Assembly: GCF_009870125.1 (NCBI RefSeq)
Contig: NC_046680.1
Coordinates: forward strand, 6,758,001 to 6,822,000
From: Drosophila pseudoobscura
Lineage: Eukaryota; Arthropoda; Insecta; Diptera; Drosophilidae
Direction of reading: 5' to 3'
DNA length: 64,000 nt
Positions within the stretch are counted from its first letter, which is position 1. The number at the start of each line of letters is the position of its first letter. A program made the translations under genes and the position numbers. This document shows, one piece after another, positions 24,535-38,250 of this stretch. Below the pieces are notes generated by a model. The model was given only the letters and a program-made list of their open reading frames with translations. It searched no databases and had not been told where the DNA came from.

Positions 24535-25095
24535 TTGGTGGGTGGTATTTATAGAGATACTATCATTGGGGGGCTTTTTGTTGTGAAAAGTAATAGATTG
24601 AGATGTGAAAACTATGAAAACTTACTCTCTCCATGCGGTTATGCACTTGTATTCCATTCCACCATTCCGCCATATTATTGGGTTTTTTTTTGTTGCGAAA
24701 ATTAATAGATTGAGATGTGAAAACTTACTCTCTCCATGGGATTATGCACTTGTGTTCCATTCCACCATTTCGCCATATCATTGGGGGGCTTTTTGTTGTG
24801 CAATGTAATAGATTGAGATGTAGAACTTCGTCTCGACCTTGGATTATTCACTGGCGTTCCATTCCACCATTCCGCCATATTATTGAGGTTCTTTTGTTGG
24901 GCAAAGTAATAGCTTGAGATGTGAAAACTATGAAAACTTACTCTCTCCATGGGATTGTTCACTGATGTTCTATTCCACCATTTCGCCATATCATGGGTTA
25001 CGTTTTTAATGTGAAAAGTAATAGATTGAGATGAGGAACTTAGGCTCTCGACTGGATTGTTCCATTCCATCATTTGCATGTTCCATTTCATTGTT
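24535..25095. repeat. ~105 bp satellite-like tandem array, five units
   Basis: The unit carries TAATAGATTGAGATGTGAAA, then ACTTACTCTCTCCATG, then CATTCCACCATTCCGCCATA, then a TTGGGGGGCTTTTTGTTGTG linker. The first motif recurs near 24591, 24704, 24806, 24906 and 25018, so periods run from 100 to 114 bp. Units differ by small indels. Open frames on both strands here are a product of the repeat. Confidence 0.9.
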
Positions 25096-28000
25096 TCATT
25101 AAAGGTTGCGCTTGCAGTCCATGCCAGCCATTAAAAACCTCTCAGTTGAATGCACTTTATGCGGCCACGCCCCAAAAAAAGCGAACTATACTTTCCAGGG
25201 CAAAGGGATGGGATGGGAAGGGGTAATCTGGAGGGTATATGCAAATTTTTCATTAGTTGAAGGAGAGAAGCCTCGACAACGACCACGACTACGACTTCCA
25301 TGTGGAGTGCCCCTTGGGCCTTCCTTTTTGTGGCTCTCCTCCTTCTCATTGCGATGATTGTGCGATTTTTTAATCAAATCGGCGGCCGATTATGGAGGGA
25401 CCCCGCAACCGCTTGGCTGGAATGTTGAAACTATAATTCCGTGATGTGCAAAACCCGAAGAGTGCGGCGGCTAGGGTGGGGCGTGGGGCTTGGGGGGTCA
25501 GCAATTTGTTCGCTAAAACAAACTTGCGCTAAAAAAGAGCTCAATTTAACACATTTCATATGTAAATACCTCAAAGTACAGCAACAAAAGTTGGGCTCCC
25601 AATGGAGTGGCTCTCCCTTGCCCACTCCCTTCCCTGCCCCCTCCCTGTCAGTAAATTACCACAACACGCAAGGCCCCATGCCCAGGTTCCAGGTTCCAGG
25701 TCCCCGGTGCCAGGTCCCAGACGAGTGCAAACTCGTTCGAACCAGGCCATAATAATCGCCTTTAATAAATTATCGGCTTGCGCGGCGCGAAAAACGCGAG
25801 GAGCTCAAACAAGCCCAAAGGGAGTGGAGTGGAGTGGCCGACGAGGAGGAGGACCAGGAGGAGTAGGGCTGCCACAGCAGGCATCACTCAGCGACCAACA
25901 ATGCAGAAAACGGGAGCAGGTCCCCTACCATACGATACGATATCCATACCCATGCCCCCTCTTTCCACCGACGTCGTCGAAAGGGAACCCTTTTCGCACT
26001 CAGGCGATGGCCGACATTTAAATTGCTTTGCTGCATGTGGCAGCCAGCCCCTGCCACCACTGCCATGCCACCTCCTCTCTGCTTAAGTTGCGTGAAGTTT
26101 CAATTCCTGGCACTGGCATTGGCTCTGGCTTCCTGGGAGCGGGCTTCAATGGGGGGCAATTGCTGTAATGAAGTGCTTGAATGCCAATCAGCGGCGCCCT
26201 GGCCAGGACATGGGTTAACCTTAACCCATGCTGCCCATGCCCATGCCCTTCCCTGCTGCTGCTGCTGCTGCAATTTTGTCATAATTTTTGATAAGTTGCT
26301 AACAAAAAGGTTGCCAAATTGTTGAGTAAATAAAACTTGATGTTGATGCCTTCGACCTGGTCACGTAAGCGTCGTATAAAAATCGACATGCTCCAGCCCC
26401 ATCCCTGCCTCTCCTCCTCCCTCGGGCACATAATTGCTGTGCGTTCACGTAGTTGTAAATTTATGAGGTGATTTTTCATAAAAACGTTTTCCCCAGCACT
26501 CAGCACATACTCGTACATATAATATTACGCGCTGTCCAAATTAATTTATGAATTATTTTCTTTAAAATACCAAGAATAAACAACATGGAAGCGAGAGCAA
26601 TTAACTCCACTTGCAGGGGTCCCCAATGGCGCCTCCAGGCACCACCACTCCACCACACCACCACACCACCATCCGTCGTATGCCCGCCTGGCCACTCCGC
26701 CAGCCATCGTATGCCCGCCTGGCCACACTAAATTCGCAACAGTTTTTAATAGTCAAGTGTTGAGAATTGAGCGACGGGGTGTTGACTGATTTATACACGA
26801 TAATGGGCTGCCTGGCCCCGGGGCCATGTGCGGAGGCCTCTAATTGCCTGTTTCTGTTGGTTTATGTCAAATATGTGGCCGAAGAAAGGTGTTTATGGGT
26901 GGATCGGGTGCTTTTACTCGAATAATGTTGGGCGCTAGACTTTTCGGCTTATATTTTTAGGATGTTATTCCATTCTGGGATCTCTTTACTCCACTTTCAA
27001 TCAACCAGCTTTCCTTAAACGTATACCAAGCCCTGCCTTACCCCCCTTTTTGCAATCATCCAATATTCCCCCCTCTGCTTGTCGGATTGGTTTCACTTCA
27101 TTTGCGGCACTAAATTGCAGCGTAACTCATTTTATCTTCGTGTAATCAATGTGCAAATTACATCTTGGCTAAAAGACTGACGCAGACCGAAGCACCAAGG
27201 AGGAGAACGTCCATCCAGCAGCGGTTCGATTTGCTGTGTCAATCAAAGAGAACTTCACTTGACCTCCATTTAAATCATTGACGAGAACGGGCCATGCCAT
27301 CCGTGTCCGTTGATGGCGTCTGTCAAAGCCAGAGCCAGAGGCAGAGCCACAGCCCCGGACTAAACGAGACAGATGGCAACGGAAAGCTACATCGAGTGTC
27401 CAATGGCCAGTGTCCAGTGCCAGAGAGGAAACGCAAACGCAAACGCATTGCAAACGTAATCAAGTAATCAAAAGTCCAAATCACGGCTGTGACAGACCCA
27501 AATAATTTGCAATGTGGCCAGAGGAACGCAAGGCAGGCAGAGAGTCCGACAGAGTCCGATTCGGAGTCCGATCCAAATACAGGGTACATGATGTACAGAT
27601 GGGTAGATGGATAGGGGGTGGGGGGGATGTGCATTGCGTGCTATCCTCATGTGACAGGCAGAGACATGCAAAGATGGCACTTAACGAAAGCAGTCAACCG
27701 ACAACTGATTGAATGGCAACAAACCAGCAAACACTCGGATGGGGCATATCTTGTCCTACACTGCTAAATGCGGATACAGACGATGAACACGTGGACTTAA
27801 GTGTGCAACGACATTAGCAGAGGCCCAGGCCAGACACTGGTATCGAAATCAGAGACAAATGCCGAACTCGGACTCAGTAAACGCCCCATGCCTTAACTAA
27901 ATGTACATCTTGCTAGCTTTAAAAGTCAAACGGAAATGCATTTGACATTTAAAGCGTCAAAGGCTGAAAGGCAAAAGGTTGAGAATGGGGTATCAGTGTG

Positions 28001-31000
28001 TGGGAATAGCTACAGGCTGGTGGCATGGCTCTTTGAAGGAAAGAGAAGCTTAAATTGGATGATTTCAGTCTACAAATAAGATGAATAGTTGAAGTCTTTG
28101 ATGGTTAGTAAAATCACTAACGATTTGCATATGCCAGCTCCTCCCCATTCAACAGATTTCTCATCCGATTCGTATCAATTTCTCAATAAACTGCCAATGA
28201 GGCGGCCCCCCCTCGCTGTGAACCCCCTTGACCTTGCCGCTGGCCAAACACTTTCAACTTGTAAGGAGATCAGGGCACGTAGACCAGGAAGGACCGCTTC
28301 TGCAATAGTCAGCAAAACTATTCGTCAAGTCGTGCGGCGGAGCTTCGTTCGTCCGGCATTTTTATGGCTGCTGTTGTTGTTGTAGTTGCTCCTCGAATTG
28401 GCGGACGTGACGTTGATTTGCTGGCAACGCCTTAAAGGTGACATTTCCCAAGGATAAAGCAAACAAGACGGACCAGGGACTACCTCCTGCAGCAGACAGA
28501 CAGACAGAACGATGTCATAAAATGTCGCAAGATTTGCCTGGACTGGTGGCAGCTTTTGGCTGGCTTCGATTTCCCACCACTCGGGAGCAGCTGTCACGGC
28601 CATTTAGCTGCTTAGCGCCGCAAAATCACTGCAAATCCTTGACTAAACCGAGACTCGAGGCAGGACCTCCCAGTCCCCAAACTAATTGCAAATGCAGCCA
28701 GCTGAGACTGCAGCAGACGGCGCACGTGAGGCGCATTGGCTCTGCGTCTGCGTCTGGGCTTGGCCCTGGTCCTGGTCCATCGATTTGTGGCCAAAACGGA
28801 GATGGCTGGCACGTCCCACACGGATCGCATCATTTGTGCAGCGTTTTTCGTTTTTCTGTATAGCCGTCCGTGATATGCAAAGAACGGGGCAGACAAGTCC
28901 CAGGATTAGGGTCGAAACCCGCAGAAAGTCAGACTAATTTGAAGACCCTTGACCCCCGCCCCGTGGGGGTGTGCCTTTGAGGGCGGGTCTCTGCGGGAAT
29001 TCGACTTTAATTTTAAACCTTTTGACATTGGCCCCCGTTGAACTTTGCCTTTTTGGCGCTTGGTATTTTTTCCTTTTGTCGGATTTTTAAATGCCTTTAT
29101 TCGGGAATTTCGTTCTCTCTTTTTGGTGTTGTTTTTTTGTGGGTTATCAGCCCTCAGGTGCTAATGAATTCATAATGGAAACGGGCACTGGAACAGGCCA
29201 TAAATTATGGACCAAGGGGCAACGTAGATGTATTTTTAGGATTCAACAGCAAAAACTGAGAAAAGAAAAGAAAGAAAAGGAAACGGGAGCATACTGAATA
29301 ATTTCCTTGGGGGCGAAGGGTGGGGGAAGGAAGTGGGGGATTTCTTAACTCGGTTCACCATGAATGGGGCTTAAAGATGGCTAGATTCCATGGAGTTAAC
29401 AGCTATATTTGATCCACCCCAGATGAGAATCTGTCATCTATCTGTCATCTCTCCATCTGTCATCTCCAGCCCTATCATGTCCCCTCTTCATCTAGTTGTC
29501 CTTCGGCTAGTACATATGCTAATCCAACGAGTAATTGACATTTGATTATTGATTTCGACTCGAAACTGTTGCAAAATGACTCTAACCCAATCATCGGCAT
29601 TCGTTTACATGTGCATCTGTCTAACCATCGAATGCCCGGCCATGCATCTACGAGCAGATGCTTCTAGTCACGAATGTATCTGGGCCAATGTAAATGTCAA
29701 TTGGTTATGGATGTTGGCCATCGCAGGCGACCCCGAAGCCGTTTCGAATCTTTTATTAATTGAATGAGGGGCAAAACTGCATTTACTAACTGGGCTTAAA
29801 TCAAATAACTGTACAAATGTATCTATTTATGTGTGTATGTGTATATGGTGTTCTCGCGCGCACCGCAAAAACCAATTTGATTGGGAAATAAAATTCGAAA
29901 TAAAATAAACAAAAACATGGCCAAGGACCAACGAAGAAGCTATGCAATTTTCGCTCTCTCTCGCTCCTTCATGCACTGACAAATCCCAATCCCCGTCTGG
30001 GCAGACGCTGATGGAGCCAGAGCCAGAGCCAGAGACTGAGGCCGATGCTAAAGCTGATCCTGAGATTGTGTTGTAACAAGTTAATTGAATTTGCACTCAG
30101 CCAAGCGTCATGCATGGGCTTAGAGCAGGCAGCAGACGGGCAGGCCCCAGGGGGGGGGAGCTGCATCCACCGATACAACCGATGCTTATTTTATGGCCGA
30201 CTCTAATGGAGGACTCGGCTCTGATTCCGGCTTCACTACATACTTCGCTGGGCATTTGGCTGCCTGCAGTCTGCCTGGCTGCAACATTTACTGCCTTCGT
30301 CCTTCTGCCGTCTGCCCCTCTGCCGTCTCTCTAGGTTTTCCAATTTTTGTGATTTGCACAGATTTCTGCTTGACAACCTCCTTGCCAGGACCAAGCTGCT
30401 AGTCTGTTCTCGGCTCTTATTCTCTCAGCATCCTGGGTTATTTTGTTGCATCTCCATCTCTCTCATTCGTCCCTGATTATCGTTCTCCTTCAGTTCGGTG
30501 TGTGCAGCATTGTCGAAGGTGAAGCCTGCACTTGCAAGTGCATTAAGAGCATATGAACAATGGCTGCTGCTCCTCCTCCTCCTCCTCATTCGCCTGCAGA
30601 AGCTTTGCCGTTGATCCTGACAGACAAATTACTTGCCTGAGATTCTGATGGCGAAGCACCACTATAGGTTGTACGTTGCAGGCATGTACGAGTACGAGTA
30701 TGTAGGTCGTGGCAGAGCAGAGAGCGCCAGAGGAGCGTGCTTTTAGCAGATTAGTTTCCATCATCTTAACATCCCTAATTAATGAGGGGCGCCTTTGTTT
30801 GGCAGCTCTGTTTTTAGGTGTTAAATCAAAGACTTTGCCCCGGCTGCCGGCTGCCTAATAAACCTGGAGTCGTCTCCTCAAAGCTCCTCCAAGGTGTACA
30901 ATTTCCACCTACACACCCACATCTCCCATTTGTAATGAGAGTAAAAAGATTGCTTTCTCGTACACGGTACTCAAAGGGTAGATGGTTTATAATACATTTC

Positions 31001-31083
31001 ACTCGCTAGAGGTGTTTTGAACAACTCCCAAATGGTATTACTCATTTTCCGTCATCTGAAGCAGTTGTCAAATTATAACGCGG
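25096..31083. other. Noncoding region, no gene seen
   Basis: Low-complexity and unique noncoding DNA. Small features: a two-copy CGTATGCCCGCCTGGCCAC repeat (26671-26727), a CCACCACACCACCAC run just before it, an ATCTGTCATCTCTCC repeat (29430-29475) and an AGCCAGAGCCAGAGCC run near 30015. Many open frames exist, but none has consistent splice signals or a recognisable product. Confidence 0.55.
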
Positions 31084-31848
31084 GGGAACGTTGTGAGTTG
31101 CTGCGGACACCGCAACTCTACATTTATACCCGATACTCAGTCAGTATGGCTCTCCTCCGGCAGACGCCGCTAATGTTAAGCGACACGACAAAGAGTGCGT
31201 GCGAGAGAGACAGAAAATCAGCCTAAGCGTGACGTCGGGCGCTGCGTAGCCACTGCAAATAGATTTGTTCCTTTTGGCTATAAAAATTATCTAACCAGAA
31301 ACCAAATTTGGTTGCTCTAGCTCTTATAGGTTCTGAGATCCTTGAACTCATATTTTGCAATTGGCAAAACTGGCCATGAAACCTGTGTGTTAGAGAGAGA
31401 CAGAGCGAGAAAGAATGAAATTGTTTTCTTGATTCTGGCTATAATAATGATACGATCTGGTTCAGATTTTGCACTCTAGAAGATATAGTCATCTTCTACG
31501 GTTCTGCGTTTTTAGTTTTCTCGTATCGTCGAAATTGTGGATGAAAAAGATTTTCGCCGTTTGTGGGGGCGGGGCAAAGTTTTGAAATGTTCTTGTAGCA
31601 GTGACATATCACAGAAGTCTGGATCCAAAAGATCGTTGCTCTAGCTCTTATAGTCTCTGAGCACTAGGCGCTGAAGGGGACGGACAGACGGACGACAGAC
31701 ATGGCTCAATCGACTCGGCTATTGATGCTGATCAAGAATATATATACTTTATGGGGTCGGAAACGATTCCTTCTGGACGTTGTACACATCCACTTTTAAC
31801 CAAAAATCTAATATACCCCAATACTCATTTTGAGTATCGGGTATAAAA
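31084..31848 (-). mobile_element. Terminal-hairpin dispersed element, second copy
   Basis: Reverse-orientation copy. It starts GGGGGAACGTTGTGAGTTGC, with hairpin GAGTTGCTGCGGACACCGCAACTC (read in parts), then TATACCCGATACTCAGTCAG, and ends with TTGAGTATCGGGTATA at about 31832-31847. It lacks two of the three internal repeats seen in the 21662 copy. Its hairpin and ends are intact. Confidence 0.8.
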
Positions 31849-34073
31849 ATACGAGTATTTCCCCCAAAAAAAGTCTCGCCATGAAATACAAATCGAAAGC
31901 AATCAAAAAAATAATCAAATATAATATTAATTCATACAGACTTTTGTACCACAAGTTCATTAGCGAAATTGGCACTTAATTAAGCTTCAAAAATGTCCGT
32001 GTGCCGCACAAATGCAACATCAACACTCCATCGGCACTCCATTCCATTGATGAATGGCATTTCCTCAATTATTTGATGAGGTTTGAGGGCTAATATTAGT
32101 AATAATAGCCGCAACACTCGCAATAATAATCATAATGAGTGTTAACAATAAATTCCGAAATTTTAGTTTAAAATTAAAGCGAAATGGAAATTGCAAATGC
32201 AAAAACCGATGCCGAAAGTTTGTAAAACTAATTTCCTGCCGTATGATTGCGGGGAGGAGTGACGGAAACGGAGTGGGTCGGGCGGGAAATGTCAAAAATG
32301 TTTTTGACAAGTCAAATTTTCAGCATTTTCAACGTTTTCAACATTTTCATCGTAATTAACTTCTGGGAAAGCCAATTAGCGACCGCACACACACAGACAA
32401 ACTAATTCCTAATTTGTGGACATACAATGCGACTCCGCACACCCCTCAGACATTCCATTTATACATATATATATGTATGTACAGTGTTTAGTATATTTCT
32501 ATTGTATATACACACATATTTATTTATGGCATCCCGGGGCCCCTGTTCAGAAGTCTGCTCACGAAGTGCCAACATATCGTAAATAATGGAGTAAAGTGCA
32601 TTTTGCATAATAATTACAGTGTAAATATTTAAAAACAGGAGCGGACTCCACTCCACTTTGGTGTTCCATGGGAGTCACGGATGAAAAATTAGAAGGAAAA
32701 CCAGGAAATCTAGAAGGAAAGATGTGCCCCAACAGCCTGGCAGATACAGATACCTTCTATAGATACATATATCCCCAGGGCTCCGCTCCTGTTGCCACGG
32801 CGAGGCGTCACCAAGTGGCTAAAACAGGGGGGAACGTGGAGCGTGTGGCGTGAGTGATGGAGCGCGTCACATCGACAGCGTCAGCGTCAGCGGCAGGCAA
32901 CTGGTAACTGGCAGTCGGATGGGATGATGGCGATGGCATGACGGTCGTATCGGATGGGATGCCAATGGGAATGGGAGAATGGCTGACATTACACTTGTCA
33001 ACGGGTGTAATTGCGTTTACGATGACTCTCCACCGCCATCTCATGCTGCTCCTTGTTAGTGGAGCCAATGATGACGACTACGACTACGACTACGGGTGTG
33101 ATGAAGTGCTTCTACCCGTGGCAGTGGCTAAAGCTATCGCTGTGGCTGTGTCAAATGCCATTGACTTGAAGCACAATACACAATAATTGCCAAGTGACGG
33201 CAGTTTAGGAGGGGCTGGCGGCGCATCAATAACGAGTGCTCCAGCACTCCAACACTCCCTCCTCCAGTGCCCCCCATTAACAATCCACCAAGGCGAGACC
33301 TCTCTGGCTCTCTGCCACGCTGGAAGCCCAAATCACACCCATTTATCAGGCCAGAAGCGAGACACAACGTTGGAAGGAGACGGCTAATTGCAGTTCATGC
33401 GAAAAACATCGTTAATCAACTCATTGACAGTTTGTTATTTGTTAAACAAAGCTAATGACTTAATGGCATAAATGGTGTGGCAACTGCACCGCCGCCACGA
33501 CACCGCCAGGGCCAAAAGGATATGGCCAAAGACAGCCATCGCAGGAGTTGGCTTGACACGACAGCTCACGGGCACTAGCCTCCCAGAGCCTCCTACCGTT
33601 TTTATGTAGATACACCAACAATAAAATGACAAGCCAGAGGTAAAATTAATTGTTCTGGGGCGTCCCCGGGATGGCTGGGAGCCAAGTGGCGCGGCGTGGA
33701 GCCCAACCATGTGGGCGAGGCCAATAGCCCGATCACGCTCTACCCTTGGGAGACGGAGGGGGCAAACGAGAGAGGGGAGGAGTGGCATGGCCTACTGGCG
33801 TTCACAGAAAAATCCGAAAGTTCTCTTAAATTTCAACAGTTTTTCCCGATCATGGGAGGCCGTACGTGTGGGGCCTGTCGTTGGTATTGGCCCCGGAATT
33901 CCGAAATCCTCAGTCGTAGGCAGTTCATCGTAAGATTCAGATCTCTAGAAAAAAAAACTACAAAAATTATAAAAAGTAAATTTTATTTCTTGTCCAAATT
34001 TTCCTGTGAAAATTCTTTTGGTTTTTTTTTAATTTGCTTTTGAAGGAAAGAAGTTCGTTTTAAAATTTTCAAA
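31849..34073. other. Noncoding; upstream region of the Met/Gln-rich gene
   Basis: No gene is supported. It is AT-rich between 31860 and 32660, then mixed. The last ~150 nt before the ATG at 34074 are A/T-rich and may hold the 5' UTR. I saw no clear TATA box or initiator. Confidence 0.5.
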
Positions 34074-35230
34074 ATGAATTTTTGCTCGGTTCCATACGAA
34101 GCGGATTTCGGCATGAGTGAGGCCAATAAGGTACGGTTGCCACCGCGCGTTGCCACCGCGAGTTGCCACCGCGAGTTGCAAGTGTCGAGAGTGTAACAGT
34201 GCTGACCGTCTCCTTCCATCTCCGTTGCAGATGATGAACATGTCCGCTCAAATGGGCATGCAACAGAATGGCCCCCAGGGCCAAGGCCAAGGACAGGGAC
34301 AGGGCTGCATGCCACCCGGTGGCATGCCCATGTCGATGGCGCAGATGAACATGAACCAGCCCCAGCTGCAGATGCCGCCGATGACCACCGGCCAGATGTC
34401 CTATCCGATGCAGGGCAGCGGCATGCAATCCCTGCCACTGGGTATGATGCCGGCGGGCAACGGGATGACGCCGCTGGGGACCATGTCCTCGAACCTGCCC
34501 ATTGGTGCGGTGACACCGCTGAATAGCATGACCATGCTGCCAATGATGGGCAATTCGATGGGTTCGATCGATGCCCCCGGCGTGAACGCGGTCATATCGG
34601 ATCTTCAGCCCATGTCCGGCATGCCCCAGATGGGTGGCATGCCCCAGATGGGGGGCATGCCCCAGATGGGGGCCATGCCCCAGATGTCGCAGATGCCGGC
34701 AATGCAGCAGTTCAACCCGCAGATGCAGCACCAGGGACGTCTCACTGGCGGCGGCGGTGGTGGTAGCCCTGGCAACTGGGGCTGCAGCCACGGCAACGGC
34801 CAGCCGATGAGCAACAATATCTGGCAGTACGGCGGTAGTCCCTCCCAGCAGCAGCAGCACCAGCAGCAGCACCACCAGCAGCAGCAGCAGCAGGTGCAAC
34901 AGCAACAGCAGCAGCAGCAGCAGGCCCACCAGAACCAGCAGCGGATGAGGTCGCACTACGAAATGATGAACAACAACTACCGGGATGTGCGCAATGGCCT
35001 AAAGTGAGTCCCCAATCCCATTTCCCATTCCCCATGAATCTAAATATTTTCTTCGACATTTCTTTGACACATTTTCCACAGTTCGCCTGCCATGCTTTCG
35101 CTTCGTGACAACAAGGGCAATTCATTCAATTCAAGTGAGTTTTAAATGGTGACATCTTGGCCTACTTTGGTTATCCCTTCCTACTTCCCCGTTTTTTTCA
35201 GGCAAAAATCTGAATAAGGTCTGGCGTTAA
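34074..35230 (+). CDS. Met/Gln/Pro/Gly-rich protein with poly-Gln tract, four exons, function unknown
   Basis: Exon model: 34074-34130, 34231-35003, 35082-35134 and 35202-35230. This gives 304 codons (303 aa) with exact phase closure. The start context is CAAAATG. Donors are GTACGG, GTGAGT and GTGAGT; acceptors are TTGCAG, TCCACAG and TTTCAG. Residues 1-19 form a short ordered start (MNFCSVPYEADFG). Residues 20-220 are rich in Met, Gln, Pro and Gly, with an MPQMGG tandem repeat at about 148-175 and a Gly run near 172-177. Residues about 205-252 hold poly-Gln, broken by His and Val. The C-terminal ~48 residues (HYEMMNNNYRDV...NLNKVWR) are of ordinary composition and cross three splice sites, so they may be the conserved part. 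Such composition is common in fly transcription and RNA-binding cofactors, but no domain is visible and I assign no function. Confidence 0.8.
34846..34923 (+). repeat. CAG/CAA repeat encoding poly-Gln
   Basis: Mixed CAGCAGCAGCAC and CAACAGCAACAG codons inside exon 2 of the Met/Gln-rich gene. Synonymous mixing suggests selection for the amino acid, or an old repeat. Confidence 0.9.
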
Positions 35231-35512
35231 TGAAACTTTGATTTGCTATCCAATCATTCAGCTCAATCGTTTTCGTTATATTTTCGATTGATTGGATCAT
35301 CTTAGATGCAACCTGTCTTGTACAGTCCCCTCCGCAAGCATTAACAACAACAACAGCAACATAAAACAACAACAGCAACAAAACAACAACAACAGCAACT
35401 ACAACAATAACAACAACAATAACAACAACAATAACAACAACAACAATAACAAAACACATACCAATGGATCCAGCACACGCGCGTATCTTAAAAAACAATG
35501 CATTGGAATAAA
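35231..35512 (+). other. Probable 3' UTR with CAA/AAC repeat
   Basis: After the stop at 35228-35230 comes a CAACAACAACAGCAAC/AATAACAACAAC run (about 35340-35455). The first AATAAA is at 35507-35512 and could be the polyadenylation signal. The open frame through the repeat (poly-Asn) lies downstream of the stop and is not taken as coding. Confidence 0.45.
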
Positions 35513-37914
35513 TGGTTTATATGTCTTGATCAAAGCAAGATTCATCATCACAACCGAAGGCTGTTTTCCATTCCATTCGGGGCTTTCCTTTGGCGACTTT
35601 AAACGCATTGATTTATGGCATTCAGGCATCAAAATTGGCAACAGAAAACGCCGGGGGCGGGGGGAAACGAAACGAATCAGCGCAAAAGACGATAAAAAAT
35701 TTATGCTGACCGCATGATGAACGCATAAAAAATGTTGCCAACTTATGGCCCAAAATGCAATAGCCCTGCCAGGCCCCTGCCAGGCCCCTGCCAGGCCCCC
35801 CTGCCTGTTCCGCCCTTCCCCTGGCTGGCTGTATAAACAATGGCTTTATCGAGCCACTGGCATCAGTTGGTTGTGGCTTTCCTTTCCCTCCACCCAGCAC
35901 CCAGCACCCCACACCCCGCACCCCGCACCCATGGAGCATGGAGCATGGAGCCCGAGCACTGAAGTCGTTAGATTCTGGCAGCCAGGCGAAGGTGTGAATA
36001 TTTTATGTGGCACTATTTTGATACCATAAATCTTTTAGTAGTTGATTCTGGAAAAGTTTTTGCGTTCCACCGCATTTCGTTTTGTGGTTTCATTTCATTT
36101 CGTTTCGTTTCATTTCATTTCATTTTCGTGCAAATTGCAATTCCAGTGTTGGACAGAGACTCCCTTTGATGTGGCAAGACTGTACTTCTGTGAAAGAGCT
36201 TAATCTAATTGTATTTTCGATTAATACTTGGAATTTTCTGTCTACAAAGAATTGTATTTCTGTGATTGCTGGGCTTTCGAATGTATCACATTACCGAGCT
36301 GCCTTCCCCCGCCGTTCAGGAGGCAGTCCTTGCTCTTCGGATGCGCCCACAAATTTGTTTTGGTCTGCAGCAAGCGAAAACATTTTACATTTTTGCAGAA
36401 GGGGCATCATTAAAATTAAAAGATGCAAAAATAGACGTAAACCCCAAGCCACAAAAACAGACCGACAGACAGGCAGACGGGCAGATGGACAGACAGACAG
36501 TTGAATGGACGTTGAATGCTCGCCGAATGGACATTGGGAAAAGTTTTGCAGCAAGAAGCAGGACGGCTGAAGACCGAAGCGCACAGGACAATGAGGCCGT
36601 TGGGGGCGGATGAGAAGTTTTCCGGGAAAGTTTTATGTGTGCTGCGGAAGGGGGGGGCTACAGCAATGCAGAAAATTTTATTCATGACGGAAGCAATACT
36701 CAAATTTCGTCTATTAATATCTTGGCAAAGGGATGAGTACGAGGACGAGGAGGAGGACTCCAAACCAACTGTCAGGGTCCCTGGCCGGGTCCAACTTCTA
36801 GGGACTATGTCGGAGGAGCGAGCACCCAGTCCCAGCGCCAGCCCCTGCCCCAGCATCTGTCCAACTGTCAGTCCAACTGTCTGTTGGTCTAACTGACACA
36901 CACACACCCCGTTCTAAACAAATGCGCATACAGATGTGGTCACGGGGGGGGAGGGAGGCCGGATGAGAGTGTTTTCGTGCTTTAGTGGGGTACAGTCGCC
37001 CCCCCTGGGTGCACATTGCCAACATAACCTCAAATTGCATTCCTAATTCCTTTTATACGCCATGCCAAGCCAAGACCCATATTCCAGGGCATTCCTACGT
37101 CCCACATCCCATGCATCGTTTCCCCTGGGGAACAGTTTCTGCAAAATATGCAATTTACGCTTGAAAGGTTGCACCAACACATGCCCCACCGACTCCCCCA
37201 ACTCCATACGCTTGCACTCGTTTGTTGTACAATAGCCAATTTCTTAGTTTATTCTTTTATTTTGCGGGCAAACTTTTTGTTGGCCTCAACATACGAGTAT
37301 GAAGACACATCCGTCATATTATTGTCCAACACCGGAAACGAGCAGAACGAACGACTCATGCAGTGCGTCTCTCCATCTCTCCATCAGTCCATCAGTTAGG
37401 TTCTTGGCCAGAAACACTTTTTATTTGCAGCTATTAGCCCCTATTAAAATATGCTAAACACCTGTGCACATTTTCCGAATATTAGGCATGTTTGCATGAA
37501 GAGCCAGAAGATTAGGTGCCAGAAAAGCATGCGGGTAATGCAATTCTCATGAAGACTGAAAATACGAGTAGGGCTTGGAGCATTTTAGCACTTTTCCTGT
37601 GGTATTTTGTGGTATTTCCGTAAAACTAAATGATTTCAGCTTTTCGTTTAGTAGTTTCTTATATTATTAATGTAATTTTTTCTCTATTACGAACAAAGAT
37701 TAATTCTATATTCCCCATTTTCGGTATAAAGAATTTACGTTGAGATTCGCTAGATGGAAATTCCACTGTATATATATGTTTCTATATCGTAAGCTCTTGA
37801 AGTTGTAAACCGGGATATTTTATCTATTTCTCAAAGTATTTTCTAGTATTTTGCAGTATATATTGTATTTTCTGCTCAACTAGATAGATAATGATGGCCG
37901 CTAGAAATACTATA

Positions 37915-38250
37915 AGAAACAAGACAGGATGAATAAAAATCCAAAACTAACAAAACAATTTATTTAATTCAATGATAAATCTGAGACAACTTTAAATAAG
38001 TACTTAGTGCTCATTGCGGTGGGCATTTAGTATTTTAAATATATTTTTCCAACATTACAAAAGGCCCTTTACTCCTTTCTGCAAACGATCCACTAACAAT
38101 ACTTAAAAAAAACAGGCCAGGATGAATAAAATCCACTTTCCTAGCCGTAGTTTAAATTAAAGCTAACAGAAAATTAATTTAATTCAATTAAAAACCTGTC
38201 TAACCTTCAAGTCAGTATTTAGTACTCATTTAGTATTTTTTATACATTTG
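37915..38250. repeat. Diverged ~195 bp tandem duplication, AT-rich
   Basis: Two related segments: AACAAGACAGGATGAATAAA (37917) through TTTAGTATTTTAAATATA, and AAACAGGCCAGGATGAATAAA (38110) through TTTAGTATTTTTTATACA. Both contain AATTTAATTCAAT and a TAGTRCTCATT motif in the same order. Confidence 0.6.

Noticed and set aside
34069..34956. 295-codon minus-strand open frame opposite the Met/Gln-rich exon
   Set aside because: It is the antisense shadow of the CAG/CAA-rich exon, giving Leu and His runs. The plus strand has matching splice sites and a closed model.
35292..35717. Poly-Asn open frame after the Met/Gln-rich gene
   Set aside because: It lies after the stop codon, in a CAA/AAC repeat, and is better read as 3' UTR.
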